From Circinella minor (lineage: Eukaryota > Mucoromycota > Mucoromycetes > Mucorales > Lichtheimiaceae), in NCBI GenBank assembly GCA_016758965.1, contig JAEPRB010000473.1, positions 1-18,716 of the forward strand: DNA of 18,716 nt, read 5' to 3'. The notes beneath the pieces were generated by a model that had not been told where the DNA came from, ran no database searches, and saw only the letters and a program-made list of their open reading frames with translations. Below, in pieces: positions 9,517 through 18,716 of the stretch. Both the position numbers and the translations under genes were made by a program. How positions within the stretch are numbered: position 1 is the first letter of the stretch; every line of letters starts with the position of its first letter.

Positions 9517-10620
9517 TTATTTAATAACACGTCGGAATTTGAGGGGTGCAATTACGTTGAAATAGGGAATTGGAGGCAGAGTAAATAGAAGAAAGAAAAA
9601 AATAAAAATACAATGCAGACCTTTACCGAGTTTAAACGGTATAATTAAATAGAACCAATGAGAGAGAGACAGTGGAATACTACGGCAGTTCGTATGTAAG
9701 TAAGGAGTGCGATTGTGATAGTAAGTAATGAATGTTATGCCTGATAATATCCCTGTCAAAAGGGACTGCATCAAAAATGAAGCGCCAATGAGCACTCCAG
9801 ACTCCATGGAGAATACAAGCAACAATAGTGTGGCTGCTAACACGAGATTGATTGTTGGGAAACGAGAGAGAAAAGATGGCGGAATGAACATCTTCAGTGG
9901 TAGGAGTGAATAAAAATAAGTCTTCCCGAAGGAAACACCAAATGTCCCATTTAATAGCGCATGTATAAAAAAAAGTAAAAGATAGTATCAGGATAATTGG
10001 TATGAAAAAGTGCACATACATTAGATGGATGAAGGTGTGGTAAAATAGCGTGCAAGCCGACTTTGCATGAGAGTGATTGATGTAATGCTCGGTACCAGAG
10101 GTTACGTACTTGAGGTATAAAAGAGGTTTGGCCCAAAAACGACGCCACTATCTCACTCCCTAAGGCTTTATAATGAAGTATGAGGATTCCGTAAAACATT
10201 AGTAATGACAGTATTGCGGTATATATGAGAAGAGGGTTTAACAAAGGTGAAGGGAAACTAAGACTAGGTAGCAAGGCTTGAATAGAAGAGTGAACAGGGA
10301 GAGGGGGAGAGTGAGAAATATATATATATACCGTAGAAAAAAAGGGTGCAAAGAATAAAGATGTGCACCAACTACCCGAAAAAATTCTAATAAAATGTTG
10401 CGATGTAAAAGGGAGGAGCGAGGTCGTCTAAGTAAAATGATGCTAATGGCCAATAATATGCATCGGCCACAGTAAGTTTGTAATGGTCGAGACGATGAAA
10501 ACTAATAGAAACAGAAGAACCATGTGGATTGGAAATAATACTAGTTAAAGGAAAAGAAAGCAAAAGTTGTAAAGATGGAAGGATCACGCGGACTAGCATC
10601 CAAAGTGTTGCCCAATAAAT
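9517..10620 (-). CDS. possible intron-containing membrane protein, unrecognised
   Basis: Overlapping minus-strand open frames suggest a spliced gene rather than five separate ones. Hydrophobic, membrane-like stretches include NPLLIYTAILSLLMFYGILI (about 10240-10180) and INLVLAATLLLLVFS (about 9850-9805). A plausible intron runs from a GTATAT donor at 10331 to an acceptor ending at 10277 (55 nt), and a GTACGT donor follows at 10109 after 'GQTSFIPQ'. An AATAAA overlaps the end of the gene near 9517. It would start divergently from the 10763 gene. Exon borders and start codon are not settled, and T-rich introns also translate as hydrophobic residues, so some of the apparent membrane segments may be intron. 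No family recognised; it could also be non-coding. Confidence 0.3.
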
Positions 10621-10762
10621 ATTTCTGCGCACAATTATTGACTGCGCAAATCCCTCGACATTGCAAAGCCGCCCAAAGCAAAACTGATATCTGCAGAGCG
10701 AAACTGAAACTTCCTTCTTTACAACTGACTTCTTTACAACTGACTTCTCGCGTATTTTCACC
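10621..10762. promoter_or_regulatory. presumed upstream region of the 10763 gene, with tandem 15-mers
   Basis: Upstream of the 10763 start, and between two divergent genes if the minus one is real. It holds a perfect tandem of TTCTTTACAACTGAC (10715-10729 and 10730-10744), 19 bases before the ATG. A role in transcription or translation is inference. Confidence 0.35.
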
Positions 10763-12865
10763 ATGGCAACTTCAAGTCAAGAAGGTAAAGAGAATGTTTC
10801 CATGACAACTACTATAAATTTGACGATGAATACAAACTCTTGTAATAATGACATGATGTTGATTTTCTTAATGAATACAACCCCTTATAATGTCATATTG
10901 TTCTTTACAGTCCTTGAGGCTTTCGTTACAAGCAATAAAGAATCAAAAGAGCTTACCCTTGCTAATTTCGTTATGAAACACAAAGAGACAATTGCCAATA
11001 GTATCAAACCAGGCGAAGATTTTCGCACTCACTGGTCATTGTTGTATAGCAGTATAATGAGAAAACACGGAAAACCCCTTGTACGTTTTGAATCGAACGA
11101 TTTATTTATGAGCTTCCATACAAGATATGATAATTTATATTATGATTTTCTAATATATTTGTATAGGTCCCCTCCAACCCTGACTGGGATAGTATTTCTG
11201 TTTTGTATGTCAAAAACATCATCACTAATCAAACTTCAACAACAGACCCTACCCCTAAGGATTCGTATTCAGGAGCGCGCAGTAGCAGCAGTAGTATTAG
11301 TAGTAACAATAGTAGTAACAGTGGATCTTATTCATTACAACCCAACGACAAGAATAAGATTAGTGAAACTTATGCTACATGGTTGAAAGATGAAACCAAG
11401 CTTTGGCACTTGAAGAATAGTAACACAGTTGTTGAAAAAAAATGAAGGAATATGCAGTAAAGTGTAATTTTGAACAGTAAGTACTTTATTGTTTGCTTTA
11501 TCCTGTTCCACTAAACAAAATCCATTTTGGTAACTATACTCTGACAATAGATTCATTACTAATGGTTGTTTTTTTTTACGTATTTATTTTAGCCCATGCC
11601 ACTCATTTATCTTGGATCCTTGGGATCAAACATGGAACGATGTGTTCACAGAAGGAGACCTGAACGAAATCATGACTGAAAATGCACCTGAAGTTCTTTC
11701 GTTGCCTGCACCACTTCAACGATATATGGATAAATTTTCCAGTGCTGTATGTATTCATTGGATAATGAATGCAAACTTTAGTTTGTTTATAGACAAAGAA
11801 ATATGCTAATCAGTTATTGTATTACCTATACTAGACTACTTTGGATCAATTACGGGAGGTTGCTCTTGCTAATCCATTTCACCCAATTGAAAATCCGCAA
11901 CTACATTGGATGGAAGGATCCATATTAAAAGCATTGGATCTATTATATTACGATATCATTCATAAATATAAAAGCGAAGCAGATTTGATGAAACGCGTAT
12001 GGTGTTTTATCGATTGCGCTTTCGACGTTGGAGATGTGAAAGTAATTGCGTAAGTTATTATTATATACAATTATACTGGGTGCACCATTTGAATATGGAA
12101 TTAACGGGATAATCTGTGTGCATTTATTTTTATAGTGGAGAGTATGTCAGTAAGTCCTCATCAGCAAGAATTAACAGTAGTCGTACGTTGTCAGGGGTTG
12201 AAGCATTAGAAAGAAAGAAAACTGGTGCCAAAGTTGACCTTTTATTTACCACTGCTATCAACGAGATGGGTACTGCTGAAGCTGGCAAGAGTACGGACAC
12301 GGACACGACCAAAGCCGCTGTCGAATATGGAATGAAGACACCAAAGGTTATGAAGGATATGATGTACGAGATGGTGACGAAAAATAAGTCATCATTACGT
12401 GAAATAAAAACATTTGGGTTTATCATTTCTGGTAAATTATGTCATCAATATAAACACGAGAGAAAAGAAGTAACATGGTATTTTTTTTGAAATCTTATAA
12501 CAAATATGTTTTTTTTTTCAAACCTCTTTATTATATTAGGATTACAAATTTTACCTATGATTATGGACTGCCCTGATGGGATTGTATGTCGAATTAGTAG
12601 ACCTGAGCAATATTTATGTTTTCCGACAAGCGCAAAAAATTTCAAGAGTCGAATGGAGGCATTATTTCGTATGGTTCATACAACAAAAGGAAATATGGAA
12701 AAACTATTGGATCATTTGGACGCACAGCCAGTGGATATATCATTTGTACGAACCGGGTTGCCTATCCCACCATCCTTTACACATACTTCCGATCCTTCAA
12801 AAAAAAGAAAGATATCCAACAATAAATCAAGTTCATCAGAACCATCATCATCATCTTCTTCATAA
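10763..12865 (+). CDS. six-exon PD-(D/E)XK nuclease-like family protein (one-base frameshift)
   Basis: Exons inferred here: 10763-11080, 11167-11476, 11593-11746, 11835-12049, 12136-12431, 12540-12865. Introns of 86, 116, 88, 86 and 108 nt start GTACGT, GTAAGT, GTATGT, GTAAGT and GTAAAT, and all end in AG. Every junction keeps phase. The start ATG sits in 'caccATGG'. The product would be about 539 aa, but exon 2 changes frame at an A8 run (11435-11442): the upstream frame ends in TGA at 11443-11445, and the frame that splices onto CHSFILDPWDQTW lies one base away. Landmarks: PDWDSISVLYVKN; a Ser/Asn linker; CHSFILDPWDQTW; then a C-terminal domain with KVDLLF (Asp367), Glu376 and E381-A-G-K384, TFGFIISG and YLCFPTS; and a Lys-Lys-Arg-Lys plus poly-Ser tail that may be a nuclear signal. 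This order resembles an expanded Mucoromycota family with a restriction-endonuclease-like fold. The usual E-x-K appears as E-x-x-K, so activity is doubtful. Substrate and role are unknown. Confidence 0.7.
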
Positions 12866-13437
12866 ATTCATTTGCTTCACAAGCCGTTTTACTATTTTTT
12901 TTTCCGAACAACTCTCATAAATCCTTTCTCTCCATTGACACACAACTCACATAAATCTTTTCGAACATAATACTGTACATATTTCGTATTATCATCCATT
13001 TTTTTTTTTTTTTTTTTTTTACAATTTTTATCCTCATCATATATCAAAATCTTATTTTACCCCTTCTCATTTATATTTTTATTTCTGTAGTACACTGACT
13101 TACAAAATTCTCCCACATTTATTTCACAAGCATACCTATCATTTTTTATCATAGCCAAGCACTTCAAACATAAAACCATAACTACTTGTAATTTTCCGAT
13201 TTCATTTTATATAACCACAACAAAATATACACAACTTTTTTCTCTAAATACGTTTGAATTTTTATTATAGGATATGAAACAAAAGTATATTTTTTCTGAA
13301 GTACGTAGCAACCATTTATTATTTTTTAACATCTTTTTTTTTTTTATCTTACTACTACCATTATGTTTTGCTATTTTGACTAGTAGAAGGGTATACGGGA
13401 TTATATACGTAGTCATCTTCGAGCTTCAAAATACGTA
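12478..13437 (+). repeat. parent segment of the inverted duplication
   Basis: End of intron 5, exon 6 and downstream sequence; partner of 5054-5967 (minus strand). It includes a 22-T tract at 12999-13020 not kept in the copy. No gene is seen in 12866-13437; this part is 3' flank or UTR. Confidence 0.9.
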
Positions 13438-13505
13438 ACAGAGGATATTGAAACAAATGGATAGATCGAAGAAGGCAAACTTTTTGGAAAATATGTTTTC
13501 AGACT

Positions 13506-13768
13506 TTATCCCATCATCAGCATTTTCCAGCACATGAATTTCATAAAATGCTTGTAAGAAGCTTCACCGGCGTTATAAATGGGGCGAGAAAGCAGCCAGA
13601 TACAGTACCAATGTGAATATCTGCGCACAAGGGCCTGTACCGGGAACGAGGTAAGCGCATGAATGGATAAGACAGTAAGAGAAGTGTCACGAAACTCACG
13701 AATAACAATCGCACTTCTCAAGTGTTCCTGTAATGAGTCAACCCGTCGCACTAGCTGGCTAGTACAAC
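13506..13768 (-). pseudogene. unknown ORF interrupted by a solo LTR
   Basis: The open minus frame (VDSLQEHLRSAIVIREFRDT ... FPVQALVRRYSHWYCIW ... stop at 13506-13508) runs straight up to the LTR insertion point. If the LTR and one target-site copy (125 bases) are left out, the same frame continues upstream to about 13969 (LLCRGLKYNGEELGGLRDS), giving 112 codons with no stop before a TAA at 13970-13972. No start codon or family was recognised. GC content is higher than in the surroundings. It may be a piece of an older element or gene. Confidence 0.35.
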
Positions 13769-13773
13769 AGGAA

Positions 13774-13893
13774 TGTGATAGTGTACATCCCTTATCCTAA
13801 GTTAGTATCAATATAAATAGTCTAACTCATAAATAATAATAAACACTGGTCTTTCCGATATACATATTTATAACCCAACCTATTACTATTACA
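13774..13893. mobile_element. solo LTR (120 bp) with 5-bp target-site duplication
   Basis: It begins TGTGATAG and ends CTATTACA, whose reverse complement is TGTAATAG, so the ends form the expected TG...CA inverted repeat. Perfect AGGAA copies flank it at 13769-13773 and 13894-13898. Inside are a TATA-like ATATAAATAG and an AATAATAATAAAC block that could act as promoter and polyadenylation signals. No internal retrotransposon sequence is attached, so it is a solo LTR left by recombination. At 120 bp it is short even for fungal LTRs, in the range of TRIM-like elements. Confidence 0.75.
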
Positions 13894-14016
13894 AGGAATC
13901 TCTTAAACCTCCAAGCTCCTCACCATTATATTTGAGGCCCCGACAGAGCAGTACTGCTGTTGCTGTGTGTTACTTCATGCGTTAAACCGCCTTATAGACA
14001 TATAGAGACTTTTACA

Positions 14017-14156
14017 ATTATTCTTCATGGTGTACTGACATACATTGTGTAACCATTTTTTCTTTGTTTATTTCGAAATACAGAAAATATATATATATGT
14101 GTGTGTGAATACTAGCTATTTGTTACTCTTTATCATTTTTTCTTTCGCTCCTGGTA
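14017..14156 (+). repeat. DIRS left inverted terminal repeat
   Basis: The core from TACTGACATACATTGTGTAA (14033) through the TA/TG dinucleotide run to CCTGGTA pairs with 18177-18300. The outer 16 bases (ATTATTCTTCATGGTG) occur only here and, inverted, in the internal complementary region. Confidence 0.9.
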
Positions 14157-14183
14157 CACTATTCCGTCGAACTAAAATTGGTC

Positions 14184-15072
14184 ATGAATGAACGAGATGA
14201 CTCTCAACAATTTGATCTTCAAGCCGCATTCAATGAGATCCAACGCCGTCTTGAAGCTTTGGAAGCACCATCAACAGCACCTAATTTACCTATAGATACT
14301 TCTTCTCTCGAGGTGGACGACTCAGATGAGAACGATCCTTATTTTACAGAACAACCACCAGCAACTATTTTACATCCTTATCCTGCCTTTAAAGCAGCTC
14401 TTCCTTCATTGGATCATGATTTTTTTTCGCACCATATTGGATGACGAAACTAGGCGTTCTTTTCTCTATGAATGCCCTCGTAATACTGCTCGACAATATC
14501 AGCCTCCACCTCTCAACAATATCAACACTAGTGTCAACACCCAACGTATCGATCGTCAACTGCGTGATATTCAATACCGCTTGTCAGGTATCACCCGACC
14601 TATTGATTTATTTGTACACGACACAGTACGTACCAATAGTGTTGATGTTCCCACGGCCACGCGCTTCGCCAATACTATTCATACCTTCCTTGCCAACATT
14701 ACTTCCGTTATCTCTCAAGTGCGTTCCGACAATGTATGTAGAGATGCCGGTCTTGCTACTATACCTATCTCGCCTTTTAACCAAATTAATGCTCCATTAT
14801 TGGATGCACCGTGTGTACTGGAACAAACTCACATGGCTCAATCATTACGCCGCGCTTCGCGTCGCCATCGTCCTGCTCGTAGACAATCGAGTGGCACCCA
14901 AGCTAAAACAAATAAACAAATATCAGCTGAATCTTCTCATTCTCGTTCTCACCACACTGACGATTATTCAGGTCAACGTCGCCAAAAATTTCAATCGGGT
15001 TTTCAGATCCGAAACAAGAAAACAGTCAGAAAACGACACCACAACAATCACCTGGGCGACGAAAACCCGTAG
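14184..15072 (+). pseudogene. DIRS ORF1 (gag-like), one frameshift
   Basis: Starts at ATG 14184 (MNERDDSQQFDLQAAFNEIQ) with a short helical region (RRLEALEAP). The frame breaks at a run of eight T at 14420-14427: upstream reads 'PSLDHDFF', and the continuation 'RTILDDETRRSFLYECPRN' is in another frame; seven T would keep it open. The second part carries the block 'DIQYRLSGITRPIDLFVH' that I associate with DIRS gag of Mucoromycota, then an Arg/Ser/His-rich nucleic-acid-binding tail to TAG at 15070-15072. The tail overlaps the RT frame. Role: particle or RNA-binding protein. Confidence 0.75.
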
Positions 15073-17018
15073 GAGGTCGGTTGCACTCCTTTTCTTCATC
15101 TTGGTCTTCACTTTCCTCGCCATGGATACAAAATATCATACAACACGGGTATCTCATTCCGTTTCATACAAAACCTCCCATTCAGCATCATCATCAGCAC
15201 CATTAGCAAACTCAACACCCTCATCTCAACCACATGGCAACCTCACCAATAACTGCATCGTCAACAGCAAAAGCATCGTCACCAACACACGCACCAACAA
15301 CAATAGCACCGACATCAGCAGCAGCAATCGACTTATCCATCCTCTCTCTTTTACAACAAAACGCTATCAAAAAAACATCCGAAGCAGGTTTTCTTTCCAC
15401 AATATTCATAATTCCCAAGAAGGATGGCGGCTTACGACCTTGCCTCAACCTTCGACCATTGAATCGTTTTATCACCAACAAACCTTTCAAAATGGAAACA
15501 ATGAAACAAGTTTGTCACCTGATTCAACCGGGCGATTGGCTTACCAGCATCGATCTGCAGGATGCATTCCTTCACATCAATATTCACAAAATCCACCGCA
15601 AATACCTTCAATTTCTTTGGGAGAACCAGATTTGCGCTTTTCGCACCCTCGTCTTTGGCCTATCAGTATCGCCAATGGTTTTTACCAAGGTCTTACGACC
15701 AGTCATTCGTTGGGTACGAAGGAAAGGGATAAGAATTTCAGCATACCTCGACGACCTTTTGATTTGTGCAGCTTCAAAGGAACAATCTCACTATTATACT
15801 CAACTAGTAATGTCGAAACTCTCCAGTCTGGGTTTTTTGATAAAGGAAGCAAAATCTCACACAACACCTTCTCCACAGATAGATCATTTGGAATTCAAGA
15901 TCAACACCAACACTATGTGTCTCAAGGTTCCATCGTGCAAAATACGCAATCTCAGACGGGAAGCCCGCAAATTGACCAATAATCACTCGACCACTGTACG
16001 CCATCTATCCTCCTTCATCGGAAAGGCCCAAGCAATGTCATTAGCAGTTCTACCAGCTCGCCTCTTTACCTGACAACTAATAGCTTGCCGCAACTACTAC
16101 CGCTCCAAGGGTCTCGATTGGAACGACAAGATCAGACTTTCCCTAGCAGCAATACAAGATTTGAAATGGTAGATACAACACTTAATTCATTGGAACGGTC
16201 AGAGTTTCTTACCAACCAAACCACACCTCGAAGTATTCACCGATGCACCAAACCTCGGATGGGGTCTGGTGTACAACATGACAACAGTTTCCGGTACATG
16301 GACACCTCACCAACGCCAACAACATATCAATTACAAAGAGCTTTTAACAATACGCCATGCTATACAACAACCAGCATTGACAGGGGAAAATCTTCGCACA
16401 TATTGCGACAATACAACCACCATCGCTTATATCAACCATTTCAGAGGCACTCATTCCACAATGTTAATGACTCTAGCCAAAGAAATTTGGCTCGAGTGCT
16501 TAAAAACCAACACAAGGATTCAATTGACTTATGTTCCGTCGCAGTTCAACCCTGCCGATCCACCTTCATGTCAACTGCATCATCAACTTGAATGGCAGAT
16601 CAATCACCACTTCTTTTATCTTCTCAACCATCTCTGGGGTCCACATTCAATCGATCTCTTTGCTTCTTCTCAAAATCACAAACTTCCCCTATACATGAGC
16701 TGGCGATGGGATCCGGAAGCAGCAGCCACCAACGCCCTTCTTCAACCATGGAAACCATGGAAACGGGTATACGCGTGCCCTCCCTGGAACTTAATTCAAT
16801 AGACCATACAGAAGATTCTTCACGAGAAAGTGGCCACAACAATCATCACACCAAATTGGACGAGTACAATATGGTACCCAACACTACGCCAACACAGCAA
16901 CAATCATCTAATAGTACCACGATCAGCAGTACTAGCCGCACCAGGCGACGATCAGACTCTTCTACAGAAGAATCCTCATTGGCATTTAATCGCATGGCTC
17001 ATAAACGACAACGCCTAA
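14961..17018 (+). pseudogene. DIRS reverse transcriptase-RNase H-methyltransferase
   Basis: One frame open from 14961 apart from four stops: TAG 15204, TGA 16071, TAG 16170, TAG 16800. RT motifs: IFIIPKKDGGLRPCLNLRPL; SIDLQDAF; FGLSVSPMVFTK; catalytic YLDD at 15744-15755. RNase H follows: VFTDAPNLGWG, NYKELL, YCDNTTTIAYI, PSQFNPADPP. Then comes the methyltransferase-like domain known from DIRS elements: GPHSIDLFASSQNHKLP, and CPPWNLI at 16776-16796, with PNWTSTIWYPTL after the last stop. Catalytic residues are preserved while nonsense codons accumulate, so inactivation is fairly recent. At 16170 the expected codon by context (KW-W) is TGG. Confidence 0.9.
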
Positions 17019-18009
17019 TGGATAGTGGTCTCCAAGATGATGCTACTAACATCATGCTTCACCCATCTCATAATCATCAACGTACCAAGCAATATCAACT
17101 TATCCAACAATGCTTTATTAAATGGGCTTCTCATCATCAAATCAATCCTTTTACACCAAATCCAACTCATTTAATCAACTTTTTGGCTTATGGGCATGTT
17201 CATCATAATTGGACTGCTGGTACATGTACTAATTATAAATCTGCTATTTTGGACCTGTACGATGACACTTCTATATTTTACAACAACCGCAATTTTCAAC
17301 AATTTTTTATTGCTCTTAATGAGCAAACAATCCGTTCCTTCGATCGTCCAAAATATGATATCTCTCCTCTTATTCAACATCTTATCCAATTGGGGGATAA
17401 CATTACTATGCGTTCCATCGACTTAACAAGAAAAACATGTTTTCTCTTAGCCATTACCGGTTTCTTGCGTCCTTCAGATATAGAATGTATTGATGCTGCG
17501 AGAACTAAAATTTTAAATAACAAGCTTTCTCTTATTATTGTCAAGCCAAAGGAAAAACAGCGTGGCCAGCCTATTGAAAAGTCAATCACAATTCGCTCAC
17601 ATACAAATCCTTTGCTATGTCCTATCAAGGCTTATATTAATTACCGTGATCGTTTTTGCGAAGTCCCTTGTACTCGGGCATATCCAATTCGACACGTTTC
17701 AAGACGCCAGGTTCATCGGTTTATTCGTCACGTACATAACAACGCTCAAGCAGTCGGATCCGAAAGGATTAGTAACCATATCAAGTATATGATTGATTTA
17801 ATTCCAAGGCCAGAAGGTTCTGCCCGTCCTAAGGCGCGCGCTTTAGGTTCCACTGTGGCTATCGAATCGAGGCAGGTGCCTCACTCGACGATGTCTTGGT
17901 TCATGACTCTTGGTTTTCGTCATCAGTTTTTGACACTTTTTATCATCTCTCACGAGAGACCGCGACCGATTTTACAAGCTTAACTTTACCAATGGGTACA
18001 ACGGAATAG
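16871..18009 (+). pseudogene. DIRS tyrosine recombinase, frameshifted before the catalytic Tyr
   Basis: The frame overlaps the methyltransferase end; a likely start is ATG 16871 or 16994 (MAHKRQRLMDSGLQ). The core shows the N-terminal DNA-binding part (NFLAYGHVHHNWTAGTCTNY), the first catalytic Arg region (DLTRKTCFLLAITGFLRPSD) and the second (GSERISNHIKYMI, then PKARALGST). Near 17868 the frame is lost. The last box, SWFSSSVFDTFYHLS, with the nucleophilic Tyr at 17941-17943, is in another frame that ends at TAG 18007-18009. Residual translation in the old frame runs to 17983 without the Tyr. Role: inserts the circular cDNA. Confidence 0.88.
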
Positions 18010-18020
18010 TCTCTGGATAC

Positions 18021-18120
18021 ACAATGTATGTCAGTACACCATGAAGAATAATGTCTTCTAAGTCGAGGCCTTTGGCCGAAGACTTTATTCCATTATTCGA
18101 ATAGTACTGACATACATTGT
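18021..18120. repeat. DIRS internal complementary region
   Basis: 18021-18052 is the reverse complement of the left outer end (about 14017-14048). 18053-18120 is the reverse complement of the right outer end (about 18286-18353). The two meet at 'aat|gtcttc', matching the head-to-tail junction expected for circularised cDNA. It starts 12 bases after the recombinase stop. Confidence 0.9.
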
Positions 18121-18148
18121 TCCCACCCTTCCCTTTTATATTCCCTTT

Positions 18149-18170
18149 ATTATTATTATTATTATTATTT
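18149..18170. repeat. (ATT)n microsatellite
   Basis: About seven ATT repeats between the internal complementary region and the right terminal repeat. Confidence 0.8.
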
Positions 18171-18176
18171 TTATTC

Positions 18177-18353
18177 TACCAGGCACTCATGATAAAGAGT
18201 AACAAATAGCTAGTATTCAGGTATTCACACACATATATATATATATTTTCTGTATTTCGAAATAAACAAAGAAAAAATGGTTACACAATGTATGTCAGTA
18301 CTATTCGAATAATGGAATAAAGTCTTCGGCCAAAGGCCTCGACTTAGAAGACA
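18177..18353 (-). repeat. DIRS right inverted terminal repeat and extension
   Basis: 18177-18300 pairs with the left repeat. 18301-18353 is the right-specific extension, copied inverted in the internal complementary region. The extension contains the hairpin GTCTTCGGCC-AAA-GGCCTCGAC. Confidence 0.88.
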
Positions 18354-18716
18354 GTATCCATCTCGGCAGCTAACCCAAGAGATGCGTTTTTATTAATAAT
18401 ATAATACAGTGATTATTCGTTAAACCTGTACTCAATATATGTGAGGATTTGTACCAGTTTAGCGAATTGAAACTCAGTTGGTAGTAATATACGTTTAAAT
18501 TCGATTTATTTTATTTAACGTCTCAAATTGAGCACAGCATCTTTGGCGGACATATTTGCTCGAGACAAGGTAGTGGGGTAGAGGGAATGAAAACCCTATG
18601 CGAGTAAATAGGGAAAAAGGTAAGAGATTGAGGAGAAGTTGTCTATGAAAATAGAGATAGAAAGCGTTCTGTTTTGAAAGTAGTATGGGGTGCTGTTAGA
18701 ATTATGATTTGAGAAA
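18354..18716. other. flank, nothing recognised
   Basis: No ORF, repeat or RNA gene supported; the end is purine-rich on the plus strand. Confidence 0.5.

Larger units (their letters stand above)
14017..18353 (+). mobile_element. DIRS-type tyrosine-recombinase retrotransposon
   Basis: Defined by inverted terminal repeats (14033-14156 and 18177-18300), short non-repeated extensions at each outer end, and an internal complementary region (18021-18120) that joins the reverse complement of both extensions. Between them lie gag, an RT-RNase H-methyltransferase frame and a tyrosine recombinase frame, partly overlapping. DIRS elements replicate through a circular intermediate and insert with the recombinase, not an integrase, so no target-site duplication is expected and none is seen. 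All three frames carry lesions, so this copy cannot act alone. Confidence 0.93.

Noticed and set aside
12576..12920. 114-codon frame over exon 6
   Set aside because: Out-of-frame shadow of exon 6; it appears again over the inverted copy only because the DNA is duplicated.
13899..14016. Primer-binding site of an LTR retrotransposon just after the LTR
   Set aside because: The bases after the LTR are the AGGAA duplication, not a tRNA-complementary TGG start, so the LTR is solo.
14441..15982. Long 513-codon plus frame
   Set aside because: A shadow of the gag and RT frames; the recognisable RT motifs are in another frame.
16085..16591. 168-codon plus frame
   Set aside because: Overlaps the RNase H region in the wrong frame; the RNase H motifs are in the frame of 14961-17018.

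Overview
The window looks like a repeat-rich, AT-rich segment of a fungal nuclear genome, most likely an early-diverging fungus (Mucoromycota, Mucorales-like). Three things point there: short introns of about 86-116 nt with GTAnGT/TAG borders in the one clear host-type gene; a DIRS-type retrotransposon with the domain order known from these fungi; and LINE remnants whose ORF1 and ORF2 tail resemble the LINEs common in Mucorales. No tRNA, rRNA or CRISPR array was seen. The organism call is inference; no species was identified.

Layout. 1-4750: a structure bounded by ~140-bp terminal inverted repeats, holding two head-to-head LINE remnants (ORF1 piece on minus, ORF2 tail on plus), each with a copy of the same LINE-type 3' UTR. 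5054-5967: an inverted, decayed copy of the last exon and downstream region of the gene at 10763-12865. 6157-6442: a tandem dimer of a 156-bp unit with A-rich tails, a SINE candidate. 7261-9216: a decayed DNA transposon with CACTA-like ends and a broken ORF with a zinc-binding motif resembling CACTA/Plavaka-type transposases. 9517-10620, minus: possible intron-containing membrane-protein gene, not recognised. 10763-12865, plus: a six-exon gene reconstructed here exon by exon; it resembles a large Mucoromycota family with a PD-(D/E)XK nuclease-like domain, and one base is missing from an A run. 13506-13969: an unknown minus-strand ORF split by a 120-bp solo LTR with a perfect 5-bp target-site duplication. 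14017-18353: a nearly full-length DIRS element (gag; RT-RNase H-methyltransferase; tyrosine recombinase) with inverted terminal repeats and a complete internal complementary region, inactivated by nonsense codons and frameshifts. 18354-18716: nothing recognised.

How it fits together. Most of the window is mobile DNA of at least five kinds: DIRS, LINE, LTR, a TIR DNA transposon and a CACTA-like element, plus the candidate SINE. Only the 10763 gene, and perhaps the divergent minus-strand gene beside it, look like resident genes. Almost every reading frame carries small lesions. Two of the frameshifts fall in mononucleotide runs (A8 and T8), so sequencing or assembly error should be excluded before calling those two genes dead.
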